Source: Sphingomonas sp. 35-24ZXX (lineage in GTDB: Bacteria; Pseudomonadota; Alphaproteobacteria; Sphingomonadales; Sphingomonadaceae). Taken from it: DNA of 64,000 nucleotides. The notes under the pieces were generated by a model that was not told the DNA's origin, ran no database searches, and worked only from the letters and a program-made list of their open reading frames with translations. The stretch covers positions 1-64,000 of the forward strand of contig NZ_JROG01000009.1 of the NCBI RefSeq assembly GCF_000786215.1. Reading direction: 5' to 3'. Shown here piece after piece: positions 9,050-17,110 of the stretch (the first letter of the stretch is position 1; each line of letters opens with the position of its first letter). Position numbers and translations under genes: made by a program.

Positions 9050-9643
9050 TCAAAGATCATCCGCCGTCATCGCAAAGATCGTCTGGTGCGGGCGATAGGC
9101 TTCCATCTTGGCGAGCAGCCCGTCGAGCGTCTCATCGACGATCAGGATATCGGCATGCTGCGGGCGGATGAAGCCGACCTCGATCATGTGGCGGTTGAAC
9201 GCGATCAGCTGATCGTAGAAGCCGTTGATGTTGAGCAGGCCCACCGGGTCGCCATGATAGCCCAGCTGCGACCAGCTGATCGCTTCCCACAGCTCGTCCA
9301 TGGTGCCGACCCCGCCGGGCAGTACGATGAAGCCGTCGGCAAGGTCGGTGAAGCGCTGCTTGCGCGCGTGCATGCCGGGCACGACGTGCAATTCGGTGCA
9401 GCCCTGGTGCGCGACTTCGGCCTGCACGAGCGCCTCGGGGATGATGCCGATCACTTCGCCGCCCCGCTCGAGCGCCGCATCCGCCACCGCGCCCATCAGC
9501 CCCAGCTTGCCGCCGCCATAGACAACGCCGATCCCGCGCCCGGCCAATGTCGCGCCGACCATGCGGGCGTTCTCGATATACACCGGGTCGGAAGGCGTGG
9601 CGGAACCGCAATAGATGGCAAGGCGCTTGAAGGGGGCGGTCAT
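9050..9643 (-). CDS. LOG-family (Rossman-fold) protein, putative cytokinin riboside 5'-monophosphate phosphoribohydrolase
   Basis: Family members hydrolyse N6-modified or plain nucleoside monophosphates to base and ribose phosphate. The signature PGGVGTMDELWEAISWSQLG (about 95) is present, with YGGGKLGLMG upstream. I choose the ATG at 9643 because AGGAA sits seven bases before it and MTAPFKRLAIYCGS is the family's N-terminus; this gives 197 residues. An in-frame upstream ATG has no support. It sits between the GFA gene and crtB, 16 bases from crtB, so co-transcription with crtB is likely. Confidence 0.88.
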   Translation of the reverse strand: MTAPFKRLAIYCGSATPSDPVYIENARMVGATLAGRGIGVVYGGGKLGLMGAVADAALERGGEVIGIIPEALVQAEVAHQGCTELHVVPGMHARKQRFTDLADGFIVLPGGVGTMDELWEAISWSQLGYHGDPVGLLNINGFYDQLIAFNRHMIEVGFIRPQHADILIVDETLDGLLAKMEAYRPHQTIFAMTADDL

Positions 9644-9709
9644 GGTGATTCCTGTTGTGTGGGGTGTCCGGTCCATTGCCTGAAACGACGTGAGGGGCAA
9701 GGCCGTTCG

Positions 9710-9738
9710 ATCCTCCCCGAGACAGGCTCGGGGAGGAT
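9710..9738. terminator. Stem-loop between the GFA and LOG genes
   Basis: A perfect 12-bp palindrome (9710-9721 / 9727-9738) around a 5-nt loop, core CTCCCCGAG-ACAGG-CTCGGGGAG. A near copy lies 3' of crtI. There is no T run. It resembles dispersed sphingomonad hairpins and may stabilise or attenuate the transcript. Confidence 0.6.
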
Positions 9739-9748
9739 TTGAGAGGCG

Positions 9749-10123
9749 TCACTCCTGCGGCAGGCCGTCGGCGATGTCGTAGTAATCGCCCTTGTGCGCA
9801 GTGAAGATGTGCACGTGCAGCTGCGTATCGGTCGGCGCATCGAACGCGCCCATCGCGAGGGCCATCGAATCGCGGTGCGGCGGGTCCCAGAACAGGAAGC
9901 TGCCGCAGGTGCCGCAGAACCCGCGCCGCACCTTGGGGCTCGACTGGTACCAGTGAACATTGTCTTCGCCGGTGATGGCAAGGTCGCTGCGCTGGACGTC
10001 GGTCGAGGCCCAGTAATGGCCCGACTGCTTGCGGCATTGCGAACAATGGCACGCGTCCGGACCCTTGAGCGGCGCGGAGACAGTGAACGATACAGCGCCG
10101 CACAGGCACGATCCGGTGTGCAT
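9749..10123 (-). CDS. GFA-family zinc-binding protein
   Basis: This 124-residue protein belongs to the glutathione-dependent formaldehyde-activating (GFA)/CENP-V fold. The cysteine pattern is clear: GSCLCGAVSF near the N-terminus, CHCSQCRKQSGHYWAS around 26-31 and GFCGTCGSFLFW around 70, all zinc ligands in the family. True glutathione-formaldehyde activity is doubtful for most members, so only the fold is claimed. No formaldehyde-oxidation genes are nearby. It is separated from the LOG gene by a hairpin, and its upstream side holds a large inverted repeat. Confidence 0.87.
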   Translation of the reverse strand: MHTGSCLCGAVSFTVSAPLKGPDACHCSQCRKQSGHYWASTDVQRSDLAITGEDNVHWYQSSPKVRRGFCGTCGSFLFWDPPHRDSMALAMGAFDAPTDTQLHVHIFTAHKGDYYDIADGLPQE

Positions 10124-10161
10124 GATGGTTGCTCCATATGCGCGCGGAACCGTTTCAAACC

Positions 10162-10287
10162 CCGCTCAGCCTGAGCCTGTCGAAGGCCCCGCGCTTCGGT
10201 CTGCAGGATATAACCCGCAAGCGAACGTCAAGGCAAAGCCAAACGCCGCCGTCTTCGCGGGGCCTTCGACAGGCTCAGGCTGAGCGG
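10162..10287. repeat. Large inverted repeat, family A (copy 1)
   Basis: Two perfectly complementary 32-base arms (10162-10193 and 10256-10287) flank 62 bases. The core is CTCAGCCTGAGCCTGTCGAA. The same core recurs as an inverted pair at 18974-19053. It fills most of the 258-base gap between crtI and the GFA gene. It looks like a dispersed REPIN-type intergenic element with no coding content. Confidence 0.85.
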
Positions 10288-10348
10288 AGGGGGTTAAGGC
10301 AAAGCTCAAGCCCGTTGCCCCTCCACCATTGGCTTCGCCAACGGTCCC

Positions 10349-10373
10349 CCTCCCCGGGACAGGCGCGGGGAGG
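10349..10373. terminator. Stem-loop 3' of crtI
   Basis: An 8-bp GC-rich stem (10349-10356 / 10366-10373) lies immediately downstream of the crtI stop in its direction of transcription. It carries the GACAGG loop also seen in the 9710-9738 hairpin. It is a probable 3'-end element of the crtI transcript; there is no T run. Confidence 0.5.
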
Positions 10374-10381
10374 ATGGAAGT

Positions 10382-11860
10382 TTAAAGCATATCCTCGAGC
10401 ATCAGCGCGGCGGTCGCCTTGGCACTGCCGACCACGCCGGGGATGCCCGCGCCCGGATGCGTGCCCGCGCCCACGAAATACATGTTGGGGATGGCATCAT
10501 CGCGGTTGTGCGTGCGGAAATACGCACTCTGCGTCAGCAAGGGTTCCAGGCTGAACGCGCTGCCCAGATGGGCATTGAGATCGTTGCTGAAATCCTGCGG
10601 CGTATAGTGGAAGCTGGTGACGATCCGCTCGTGAATATCCGGGATCAGCCGGTGGCCGATCTCGTCGAGGATCCGCTTTTCGTAGATCGGGCCCATTTCC
10701 TTCCAGTCGATCGGCAGCTTGCCCTGATGCGGCACGGGGGAGAGCACATAGAAGGTGCTGTGCCCCGGAGGCGCCATGCTGGGATCGGTGACGGTCGGGT
10801 GGTGCAGGTAGAGCGAGAAGTCCTTCGACAGCACGCCATGGTCGTAGATGTCGTCGAGCAGGCCCTTGTAGCGCGGACCGAACAGGATCATGTGGTGCGG
10901 AATGCCGGGCCAGTCGCCCTTGATGCCGAAATGCGCGACGAACAGCGAGGGCGAGAACTTCTTCTTCTTGAGGCTGGCCGCCGCGCGCTTGCCGCGGCCC
11001 GATTTGCCCAGCAGATCGCGATAGCTGTGGACGATATCGGCATTGCTGGCGACCGCGTCGAACGTCTCGCGCCAGCCGCTCTGGGTCACCACGCCGGTGA
11101 CCTTGTCGCCCATCGTCTCGATCTCGGTGACCGGATCGTTAAGACGCAGGGTTCCGCCGATCCGCTGAAAATGCGTGACCATCCCGGCGATCAGCTTGTT
11201 GGTGCCTCCTCGCGCGAACCACACGCCGCCGTCCTTTTCCAGCTTGTGGATCAGCGCATAGATCGAGCTCGTCTTCATCGGGTTGCCGCCGACGAGCAAG
11301 GTGTGGAAGCTCAAAGCTTCGCGCAGCTTCTCGTTCTTCACGAACGACGAGACGATCGAATAGACCGAGCGCCAGGCCTGATATTTCATCAGCGCGGGCG
11401 CAGCCTTGATCATGCTGGCAAAGTCGAGAAACGCCTTGTGGCCAAGCTTGAGATAGCCCTCGTCGTGCACGCCAGCGCTGTATTCGAGGAACTTTTCATA
11501 GCCTGCGACATCGGACGGATTGAGCTTCTCGATTTCGGCGCGAAGCCCGGCCTCGTCGTTCGAATAATCGAAATTGGTGCCGTCGGGCCAGTTGAGCCGA
11601 TAGAACGGCATCACCGGCATCAGCTCGACATCCTCGCTGATGTGATGGCCGGACAGCGCCCACAATTCCTCGAGGCACGGCGGATCGGTGATCACGGTCG
11701 GACCGGCGTCGAAGGTGAAGCCGTCCTTCTCCCAGAAATAGGCGCGGCCGCCCGGTTTGTCGCGGCCTTCGATCACGGTGGTGGCAATTCCGGCAGATTG
11801 CAGGCGGATGGCGAGTGCGAGCCCGCCGAATCCGGACCCGATAACAGCAGCTTTTTTCAC
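10382..11860 (-). CDS. crtI: Phytoene desaturase CrtI
   Basis: An FAD-dependent desaturase that converts phytoene to neurosporene or lycopene. The N-terminal dinucleotide fold is KKAAVIGSGFGGLALAIRLQ, followed by RDKPGGRAYFWEKDGFTFDAGPTVITDP. The C-terminal carotenoid-dehydrogenase signature is NMYFVGAGTHPGAGIPGVVGSAK. At 492 residues it is standard length. The number of desaturation steps cannot be read from sequence. No TGT-N12-ACA site is seen in the 109 bases upstream, so it may not be under PpsR, unlike crtCD. It is one of three gene types needed for the spheroidene/spirilloxanthin-like branch implied by CrtC and CrtD. Confidence 0.95.
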   Translation of the reverse strand: MKKAAVIGSGFGGLALAIRLQSAGIATTVIEGRDKPGGRAYFWEKDGFTFDAGPTVITDPPCLEELWALSGHHISEDVELMPVMPFYRLNWPDGTNFDYSNDEAGLRAEIEKLNPSDVAGYEKFLEYSAGVHDEGYLKLGHKAFLDFASMIKAAPALMKYQAWRSVYSIVSSFVKNEKLREALSFHTLLVGGNPMKTSSIYALIHKLEKDGGVWFARGGTNKLIAGMVTHFQRIGGTLRLNDPVTEIETMGDKVTGVVTQSGWRETFDAVASNADIVHSYRDLLGKSGRGKRAAASLKKKKFSPSLFVAHFGIKGDWPGIPHHMILFGPRYKGLLDDIYDHGVLSKDFSLYLHHPTVTDPSMAPPGHSTFYVLSPVPHQGKLPIDWKEMGPIYEKRILDEIGHRLIPDIHERIVTSFHYTPQDFSNDLNAHLGSAFSLEPLLTQSAYFRTHNRDDAIPNMYFVGAGTHPGAGIPGVVGSAKATAALMLEDML

Positions 11861-11969
11861 GTGAGACTTGGCCCCTGGTTGCGACCCGAATGCGCGGGCA
11901 GATTGTGCAGCACTATAGCGTTACGTTTGCAATGTGCCAGCAGATGCGCAGTCTGGGCTCAAACCTTGG

Positions 11970-12767
11970 TCATTGCGCCATCGCCGCCATTGCTGCCCCT
12001 ACGGATGCCGCGATCTCCTCGGGCCGCGGATTGCGCCTGAGCGTCAGCCCGCCATTGGCATGGATATTCTGCCCGGTGACGAAGGTGCGATCGTCGCACA
12101 GCCACAGCACGGTGTGTGCGATATCGTCCGCCGTGCCGATCCGGCCCAGCGGATATTCCCTGGCAAATGCGGCCTCGAGCCCCGGCGTCGCGACCGCGGC
12201 TGCGGCCATCGGCGTTGCAGTCAGCCCCGGCGAGACGATATTGGCGCGGATGCCATGCGGTCCGTACTGGTTGGCAAAGCAGCGGATCAGCGCCTCTGAT
12301 CCCGCCTTGGTGCCGATATAGGCGGCGTGATCATGGATCAGGCATTGCGTGGTCGCAGACGAGATCTGGATCACCGATCCGCCCTGCGTCATCGTGCGAA
12401 GGCAGGCATTGAGCATATGGTGGACGCCGGTGAACTGCAGCGCGACCATCGCGGCGAGATCCTCGTCGGTGACATCGCCCCAGGGCTTCATCAGCCCCCA
12501 GCCGGTGGCGTTGATCGCGATATCGACTTTGCCATGCCGCGCGGCTGCACCATCGAACAGCGCATCGACATCCGCGCGGCTGGTGAGGTCGCAGGTCACC
12601 GCCTCGCCGCCGATCTCTGCCGCCAGCGCTTCGAGCGGTTCGCGTTTGCGACCCGAGACGATCACCTTCGCGCCTGCGCCGGCGAGGGCCCGCGCGATCA
12701 CCTGCCCCATGTTGTGCTCGCCCGCCGCGCCGATGACGATCGCGGTCTTGCCCGAAAATTCGGTCAT
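11970..12767 (-). CDS. SDR-family oxidoreductase
   Basis: A 265-residue short-chain dehydrogenase. The cofactor loop is a variant (VIGAAGEHNMGQVIARALAGAG) instead of the usual TGxxxGxG. The catalytic Tyr-x3-Lys is AAYIGTK, and there is a normal NIVSPGLTATPM segment. It probably oxidises or reduces a hydroxyl/keto group on NAD(P). It is the last of four overlapping genes (Rieske oxygenase, NTF2-like, monooxygenase-like, SDR) joined by 4-base ATGA/GTGA overlaps. It therefore most likely handles the product of the Rieske oxygenase. Confidence 0.88.
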   Translation of the reverse strand: MTEFSGKTAIVIGAAGEHNMGQVIARALAGAGAKVIVSGRKREPLEALAAEIGGEAVTCDLTSRADVDALFDGAAARHGKVDIAINATGWGLMKPWGDVTDEDLAAMVALQFTGVHHMLNACLRTMTQGGSVIQISSATTQCLIHDHAAYIGTKAGSEALIRCFANQYGPHGIRANIVSPGLTATPMAAAAVATPGLEAAFAREYPLGRIGTADDIAHTVLWLCDDRTFVTGQNIHANGGLTLRRNPRPEEIAASVGAAMAAMAQ

Positions 12768-13117
12768 GCTGCGGCCTCGCTCGCAAAGCGCGCGGTGGCC
12801 ACGCCATTGGGGCCGTAGACCGGCTCCTTCAGGTCGAACCGGTACTTGCGCGTCTCGGCGTTGAGGATCGTGAATTGCGACAGATGCAGCAGCATGCCCT
12901 GATAGGCGGGGCCTTCGAGATGGAATTGCAGATCATCGGCGCTGTCCCATTCCTCGAACACATGCACCCGGCCGGGATCGTGCGGATCGGCGGTCCAGGC
13001 GTAATGACGACAGCCCGGCTCGGCGAGCGCCATCAGGATGAGGTCGCGCGCGCCGGCGAGCGCGGTATCGCGGTTCCCGATCGGAAAATCGACTTCGCCT
13101 GCAATGACAATACTCAT
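12764..13117 (-). CDS. Antibiotic-biosynthesis-monooxygenase (ABM) type dimeric alpha/beta-barrel protein
   Basis: A 117-residue protein with the ABM ferredoxin-like fold pattern: DLILMALAEPGCRHYAWTADPHDPGRVHVFEEWDSADDLQFHLEGPAYQ. The E-x-W and H-x-x-x-P-Y/H-like segments are typical of quinol monooxygenase YgiN relatives. Such proteins oxidise quinols without cofactor or act as small accessory proteins. Its stop and the next start overlap (ATGA), as do its start and the preceding stop, so it is firmly within the Rieske operon. A role on a ring-hydroxylated product is inferred. Confidence 0.8.
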   Translation of the reverse strand: MSIVIAGEVDFPIGNRDTALAGARDLILMALAEPGCRHYAWTADPHDPGRVHVFEEWDSADDLQFHLEGPAYQGMLLHLSQFTILNAETRKYRFDLKEPVYGPNGVATARFASEAAA

Positions 13118-13527
13118 TTGGCCTGGGTCTCCTTGAGGATGCTGAAATGCCGTTCGGCAAAGCGCCAGCCATCGGCGGTGCGCGCGTAGACATCGCGATA
13201 CTGGCCGATCGGACGACTGACCGATCCATCGGCGAGTTCGAGATATTCGTGGGTGTAGACCCGGCCCGTGGCGCGATCGCCATCAATGGCGAGCTGGCCG
13301 ATCTGCGCGAAAAAGGCCACGAAGGGGAAGCCCGCCATCGCCTGGCTCCAAAGCCCCACAATGGCCTCCCGGCCGCGCACGTCGGTGCCCATCAGGTTCC
13401 ATAGCGCGTCCTCGCTCCAGGTCGCGCCCCAGTCCTGCGGGTCGCGGCGAAACACCGCATCGCTATAGCTGTCGATCAGCGCGCGGATCGCGATCTGGTC
13501 TTCTGTTGCCCCCCGAAAGCCGCTCAC
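13114..13527 (-). CDS. NTF2/SnoaL-like protein, possible small subunit of the ring-hydroxylating oxygenase
   Basis: I choose the GTG start that overlaps the Rieske gene stop by four bases; this gives 137 residues beginning VSGFRGATEDQIAIRALI. The pattern DSYSDAVFRRDPQDWGATWSEDALWNLMG, a cone-shaped alpha+beta fold, is that of SnoaL-like/NTF2-like proteins, close to the beta-subunit fold of ring-hydroxylating dioxygenases. Immediate coupling to the large subunit is consistent with a beta-subunit role, but SnoaL-type isomerases look alike. Longer upstream extensions would read into the Rieske gene and are not used. Confidence 0.8.
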   Translation of the reverse strand: MSGFRGATEDQIAIRALIDSYSDAVFRRDPQDWGATWSEDALWNLMGTDVRGREAIVGLWSQAMAGFPFVAFFAQIGQLAIDGDRATGRVYTHEYLELADGSVSRPIGQYRDVYARTADGWRFAERHFSILKETQAK

Positions 13528-14909
13528 GGCAATTGCCCTGCCAGATACTTGTCCATCGTCTGGTGGAACTGGCGGATGCGGCCTTCCTGATAGCGGCCGA
13601 GCTCGACGCGGTTGTTGGCCGACGCGATCAGGCCTTCCTGCACATAGGGAAGGTTTTCCATGTCCTGATCGAACACCTCGCCCAGCGCGCCCCATTCGGT
13701 AACGGTGGCCCAGGGCTGTTCGGGGGTGAGGAAGCGCATTTCGGCCGCTTCGGGCATCGCGCCATGCTTGGGCTTGCGGCCCAGCAGGCGCACCTCCATC
13801 AGCGTCGCGTTCTGATCGGGCCAGGGGCGCCAGCGATAGACGATGTTGGGCACGAACCCGCCCCAGGGCGAGAGGTTGGGGAAGATGTTGTAGGTGAATG
13901 CATCGAGCATCTCGCTGTCCGAAATGTCCGAGCTGTCATAACCCAGAGCGTCGAGATAATTGGCGCGGTTGGTTTCGGCCATCGCGGTGCGCGCGGTCTC
14001 GCCGTCATTCAGCTTGCGCCCCTCGAGCGAGGCCGAGCGGCCCGAGGTGCGGCTGAACGCGGCGATGATATCGTCCTCGCTGAGGTTGTCCGCTGCCAGA
14101 TGCGGGCTGGGCAGGCCGAACGGGGTGAGCGCGAGGTTCGCATGGTCGCCCCACATCGAATAGCGGGTGTTGGCATCACCCGTGTACGGCAGGATCTGCG
14201 GGTGGGTGACGATCGAGTGCCACGCTTCCATGAACGCCTCGGACACCGCCTTCCAGTTGGCGTTGATCACCTTGCCGACCCACAGAGCGGTATAGCATTC
14301 GTCGAGCCGCCAGCGACCGAACCGGTCGTAGACTTCTGCGCCCATATAGTCGCGCAGGGACACCTGCGTGCTGCTTTCGGTGACGAAGATGAAGCCCTGC
14401 CAGCGCTCGACGCGCAGCTCGGGCAGGCTCATGTCGCGCTCTTTCAGATGGGTGAAATCCCACTCGCACGGGATGTGCTTGATCGCGCCATCGGTCTTCC
14501 AGGCAAAGCCGTGGAACGGGCAGGTCAGGTCATCGGCAGAGCCGCTTTCGGTGCGCAACTTGCGGCCGCGGTGCAGGCAGACATTGTGGAAGGCCTTCAC
14601 CGATCCGTCGTCCTGCCGCATGATCAGATAGGATCGGCCGACATTGTTGTAGACGACATAATCGCCCGACTGCAGCAGCTCGTCCTCGCGCGCCGCCATC
14701 TGCCAGACGTTGGGCCACATCAGCTTCTTTTCGGCCTCGAAGAACGCGGCGCTGGTATAGCGCTCGGCGGTGACCGGCTCGGTGCCGAGATCGCGCCAGC
14801 TGTCGCCGCGCACCTCGGGCGGCACCTCGCGGCTGTCGAGGTCGAGGATCTCGTCGACCGTGATCGCCGGGCAGCGGTCGGCAGGATAGGTCCGGCTCGC
14901 GTCTTCCAT
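13524..14909 (-). CDS. Rieske [2Fe-2S] ring-hydroxylating oxygenase, large subunit
   Basis: A 461-residue oxygenase that uses reductant and O2 to hydroxylate a ring substrate. The Rieske ligands Cys111, His113, Cys130 and His133 sit in CLHRGRKL...CPFHGFAW. The mononuclear-iron site lies in NWKAVSEAFMEAWHSIVTHP (Glu/His/His). No ferredoxin reductase is adjacent; a Rieske ferredoxin exists at about 31 kb. It heads the four-gene coupled unit with NTF2-like, ABM and SDR genes. The substrate is unknown; relatives act on aromatic and terpenoid/steroid acids. Confidence 0.92.
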   Translation of the reverse strand: MEDASRTYPADRCPAITVDEILDLDSREVPPEVRGDSWRDLGTEPVTAERYTSAAFFEAEKKLMWPNVWQMAAREDELLQSGDYVVYNNVGRSYLIMRQDDGSVKAFHNVCLHRGRKLRTESGSADDLTCPFHGFAWKTDGAIKHIPCEWDFTHLKERDMSLPELRVERWQGFIFVTESSTQVSLRDYMGAEVYDRFGRWRLDECYTALWVGKVINANWKAVSEAFMEAWHSIVTHPQILPYTGDANTRYSMWGDHANLALTPFGLPSPHLAADNLSEDDIIAAFSRTSGRSASLEGRKLNDGETARTAMAETNRANYLDALGYDSSDISDSEMLDAFTYNIFPNLSPWGGFVPNIVYRWRPWPDQNATLMEVRLLGRKPKHGAMPEAAEMRFLTPEQPWATVTEWGALGEVFDQDMENLPYVQEGLIASANNRVELGRYQEGRIRQFHQTMDKYLAGQLP

Positions 14910-14950
14910 GGGTACTCTCCTCAGCTATTCTGTTCTTTGCTTGCCCCCTC

Positions 14951-15028
14951 CCGTTTGTCCCGAGCGAAGTCGAGGGACGTGATCGGAAAGGGTCGCGTAA
15001 GGTCCCTCGACACGCTCGGGACAAACGG
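14951..15028. repeat. REPIN-like inverted repeat, family B (copy 1)
   Basis: Arms of 27-28 bases (14951-14978 and about 15002-15028), core CCGTTTGTCCCGAGCG...GTCGAGGGAC, flank a spacer with GTCGCGTAAG. Related copies are at 23014-23100 and 29881-29960. All three lie between co-directional leftward genes. It separates the two Rieske oxygenase genes. Confidence 0.88.
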
Positions 15029-15048
15029 ATGTGGGTTCCGGGGCTGCG

Positions 15049-16266
15049 CTACAAAGGCATCCCGATCGCCTCGGCGATGTGCTGGTGCACCGCCTGCGGT
15101 GCGCTTTCGTTTGCGCCCAGCACAACGTGGAAATCCTCAGGCGCTGTCTTCAAATTGGCATAGCCGTGGCTGGCGACGCGATAGTCCTCGCTCTGCACCA
15201 CCTCGGCGGTGGCATCGTACGCCATCTCGCAGACCCCGCGATACGCCTCGTCGATCACCCCGAACGGCGCATAGACGCCGAACTGGCAGCGGGTCTTGCC
15301 GACGCCATCGGGGAACAGCCGGAACACCTGCGTGAAATAGACCCCCGGCGTCACCGCACCGAAGAAGATCACGGTGTTGGGGAAGAGATAATGCACCCCG
15401 CCATATTCGGTGTCGGGCCACTCGGCCTCGTCCTTGCCGACCAGATCGCCGATGGTCTTGTCGGGGAAGCTGATGCGGTGGTGGCGGCCGAAGCGTTCGA
15501 GCACCGAGACGTCGTTGCAATGCGTCTGGCCGATGGTCGAAGCGTGCAGGGCGGCGAAATGATAGCCCTCGCCATAGGTGTCGAGCGCGAACTTCCAGTT
15601 CGATTCGGCGTGCAATATGCCCTTTTTCACCGGCACCGCGCGGTGCAGCTCGATCAAGGCGAGCTGATCGGCAAAATCGCCCAGATGCGCTGCCGCATCG
15701 ATCGGTTCGCCCTCGGAGGCGCGCACGAAGATCAGGCCGAGATGCTCGGTGCAGGGCAGTTCGAGCAGGTTGCGCGCACCGATTTCGCAGTCGGCAAAGC
15801 CCGCCTTGCCCGGCTGACCGATGAGCTTGCCCAGATTGTCGAAGGTCCAGGCATGGAACGGGCAGGATATGCGCGCCGCCTTGCCTGTGAACGGTTCGGC
15901 CTGCTCGACCAGCTTTGCGCCTCTGTGCGTGCACAGGTTGCGGAAGGCGCGGACCACGCCATCTTTACCGCGGATCACCAGGATCGACGGACCGGCGGCA
16001 TCGAACACCAGATAATCGCCGGGCTCGGGGATGTCGCCGGTGAGGCCTGCGACGAGAGGCTGGCCCAGGAACAGATGTTCGCGCTCGGCCTGGAAGCGCG
16101 TCTCATCGATATACACCGATTTGTGCAGCGGCAGCGGGCCATCGGCCATGTCGGTGGTTCTGGCAGCGACGTTCGCGACGATCTTGCGGCGGATTTCGCG
16201 TGCACGCAGCTTGCGCGATGCCGCCCAGTCTGGGGTCAGGCTGTCGGATGGATCGCGCTCGGCCAC
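15049..16266 (-). CDS. Second Rieske [2Fe-2S] ring-hydroxylating oxygenase, large subunit
   Basis: A 405-residue paralog, clearly distinct from the 461-residue one. The Rieske ligands are Cys112, His114, Cys135 and His138 (NLCTHRGAKL...CPFHAWTF). The iron site is in NWKFALDTYGEGYHFAALHASTIG. No small subunit follows it directly; the next gene downstream, past a repeat, is the other oxygenase. The divergent neighbour is a VOC protein, with possible operator palindromes between them. Having two terminal oxygenases suggests two hydroxylation steps, or two substrates, in one pathway. Confidence 0.92.
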   Translation of the reverse strand: MAERDPSDSLTPDWAASRKLRAREIRRKIVANVAARTTDMADGPLPLHKSVYIDETRFQAEREHLFLGQPLVAGLTGDIPEPGDYLVFDAAGPSILVIRGKDGVVRAFRNLCTHRGAKLVEQAEPFTGKAARISCPFHAWTFDNLGKLIGQPGKAGFADCEIGARNLLELPCTEHLGLIFVRASEGEPIDAAAHLGDFADQLALIELHRAVPVKKGILHAESNWKFALDTYGEGYHFAALHASTIGQTHCNDVSVLERFGRHHRISFPDKTIGDLVGKDEAEWPDTEYGGVHYLFPNTVIFFGAVTPGVYFTQVFRLFPDGVGKTRCQFGVYAPFGVIDEAYRGVCEMAYDATAEVVQSEDYRVASHGYANLKTAPEDFHVVLGANESAPQAVHQHIAEAIGMPL

Positions 16267-16274
16267 AAGGCCCT

Positions 16275-16339
16275 CCCAAATTGGTCAATGGCAATTGGGC
16301 GCACCATGCCAGAAAGCAGGCAGCCAATGACACTATTGG
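16275..16339. promoter_or_regulatory. Divergent promoter region with ATTGG/CCAAT palindromes
   Basis: Between the divergent Rieske and VOC genes lie two palindromic elements: CCCAAATTG (16275-16283) facing CAATTGGG (16292-16299), and CCAAT-GACACT-ATTGG (16324-16339). The pentamer ATTGG/CCAAT occurs four times in 60 bases. This fits an operator for a dimeric regulator, possibly the LuxR-type protein encoded at 17.1-17.9 kb. That link is inferred. Confidence 0.45.
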
Positions 16340-16364
16340 TTTAATCAGTGGAGAGACCGCCGCC

Positions 16365-16916
16365 ATGACCTTTTCGAGCATTTCCGCCATCGGCAAGCCG
16401 ATGCAGATCGCGTTCGTGCCGGAGGATTTCGATGCGGCGCTCAAGCACTGGACGCAAGCGATGGGGGTCGGCCCGTTCTTTGTGATGGAAAACATCGTGC
16501 TCGAAAATGGCCGCTTCCTGGGCGCGCCGTCGGACTGCCGCTTCACCATCGCGCTGGCGCAATGGGGCGATGTCCAGATCGAGCTGATCCGCCAGGACAA
16601 TGATGTGCCCTCGATCTATCGCGGCGACTATCTGCCTGCAGGTGGCGCGATGCACCATGTGTGCTTGCTCACCGACGATATCGCGGGCGCCCGCGCAGCG
16701 GTGGAGGCGGGCGGCGGGCAGATTCTGGTCGAGGGCAAGGTGGGCGCGGACGGTGCGGTGATCTATGCCGATTGCGGCCCGGCAGGGACCCAGCCCAATG
16801 CGGGTGCGATCGTCGAGATCCTGCAACCGGCGAGCGGCAGCGAAGGGTTCTTTGCGATGATCGCCGATGCGGCCAAGGGCTGGGACGGGAGCGATCCGGT
16901 GCGGAGGGTGGGTTAG
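16365..16916 (+). CDS. VOC-superfamily (glyoxalase/extradiol-dioxygenase fold) protein
   Basis: A 183-residue protein with a two-module VOC fold. QIAFVPEDFDAALKHWTQAMGVGPF opens the first module and MHHVCLLTDDIAGARAAVEAGGGQI the second. His and Glu positions in HHVCLL and IVEILQ are plausible metal ligands. ATG at 16365 is preceded by GGAGAG. It is divergent from the Rieske gene and the only + strand gene in the 11-25 kb cluster. It could be an isomerase/epimerase, lyase or extradiol-type dioxygenase; the sequence does not decide. Confidence 0.82.
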   Translation: MTFSSISAIGKPMQIAFVPEDFDAALKHWTQAMGVGPFFVMENIVLENGRFLGAPSDCRFTIALAQWGDVQIELIRQDNDVPSIYRGDYLPAGGAMHHVCLLTDDIAGARAAVEAGGGQILVEGKVGADGAVIYADCGPAGTQPNAGAIVEILQPASGSEGFFAMIADAAKGWDGSDPVRRVG

Positions 16917-16930
16917 CGCCAAGCGCAGCG

Positions 16931-17102
16931 GCCAAGTTTCGCCTCTCCCTTGATGGGAGAGGCAGCGAGACTTGGCAGCTTGCTGCCTTAGTCGCAGCGG
17001 TGAGGGTGGTGGTGCGGCTGGCTACTGACTGAGCGTCGTCGCCCACTTTGCTCAATCCGGAGAGATCACCCCGACCCAACCCTCCCCCATCGAGGGGGAG
17101 GG
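16931..17102. terminator. Convergent terminator/hairpin region
   Basis: Two hairpins fill the 194 bases between the VOC gene and the convergent LuxR gene. One is a long imperfect repeat (16931-16949 / 16955-16976, ends GCCAAGT...ACTTGGC). The other is a perfect 9-bp CCCTCCCCC/GGGGGAGGG stem (17080-17088 / 17094-17102). The latter type is common in sphingomonad intergenic DNA. They probably end both transcripts. Confidence 0.6.
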
Positions 17103-17110
17103 CTATAGGA

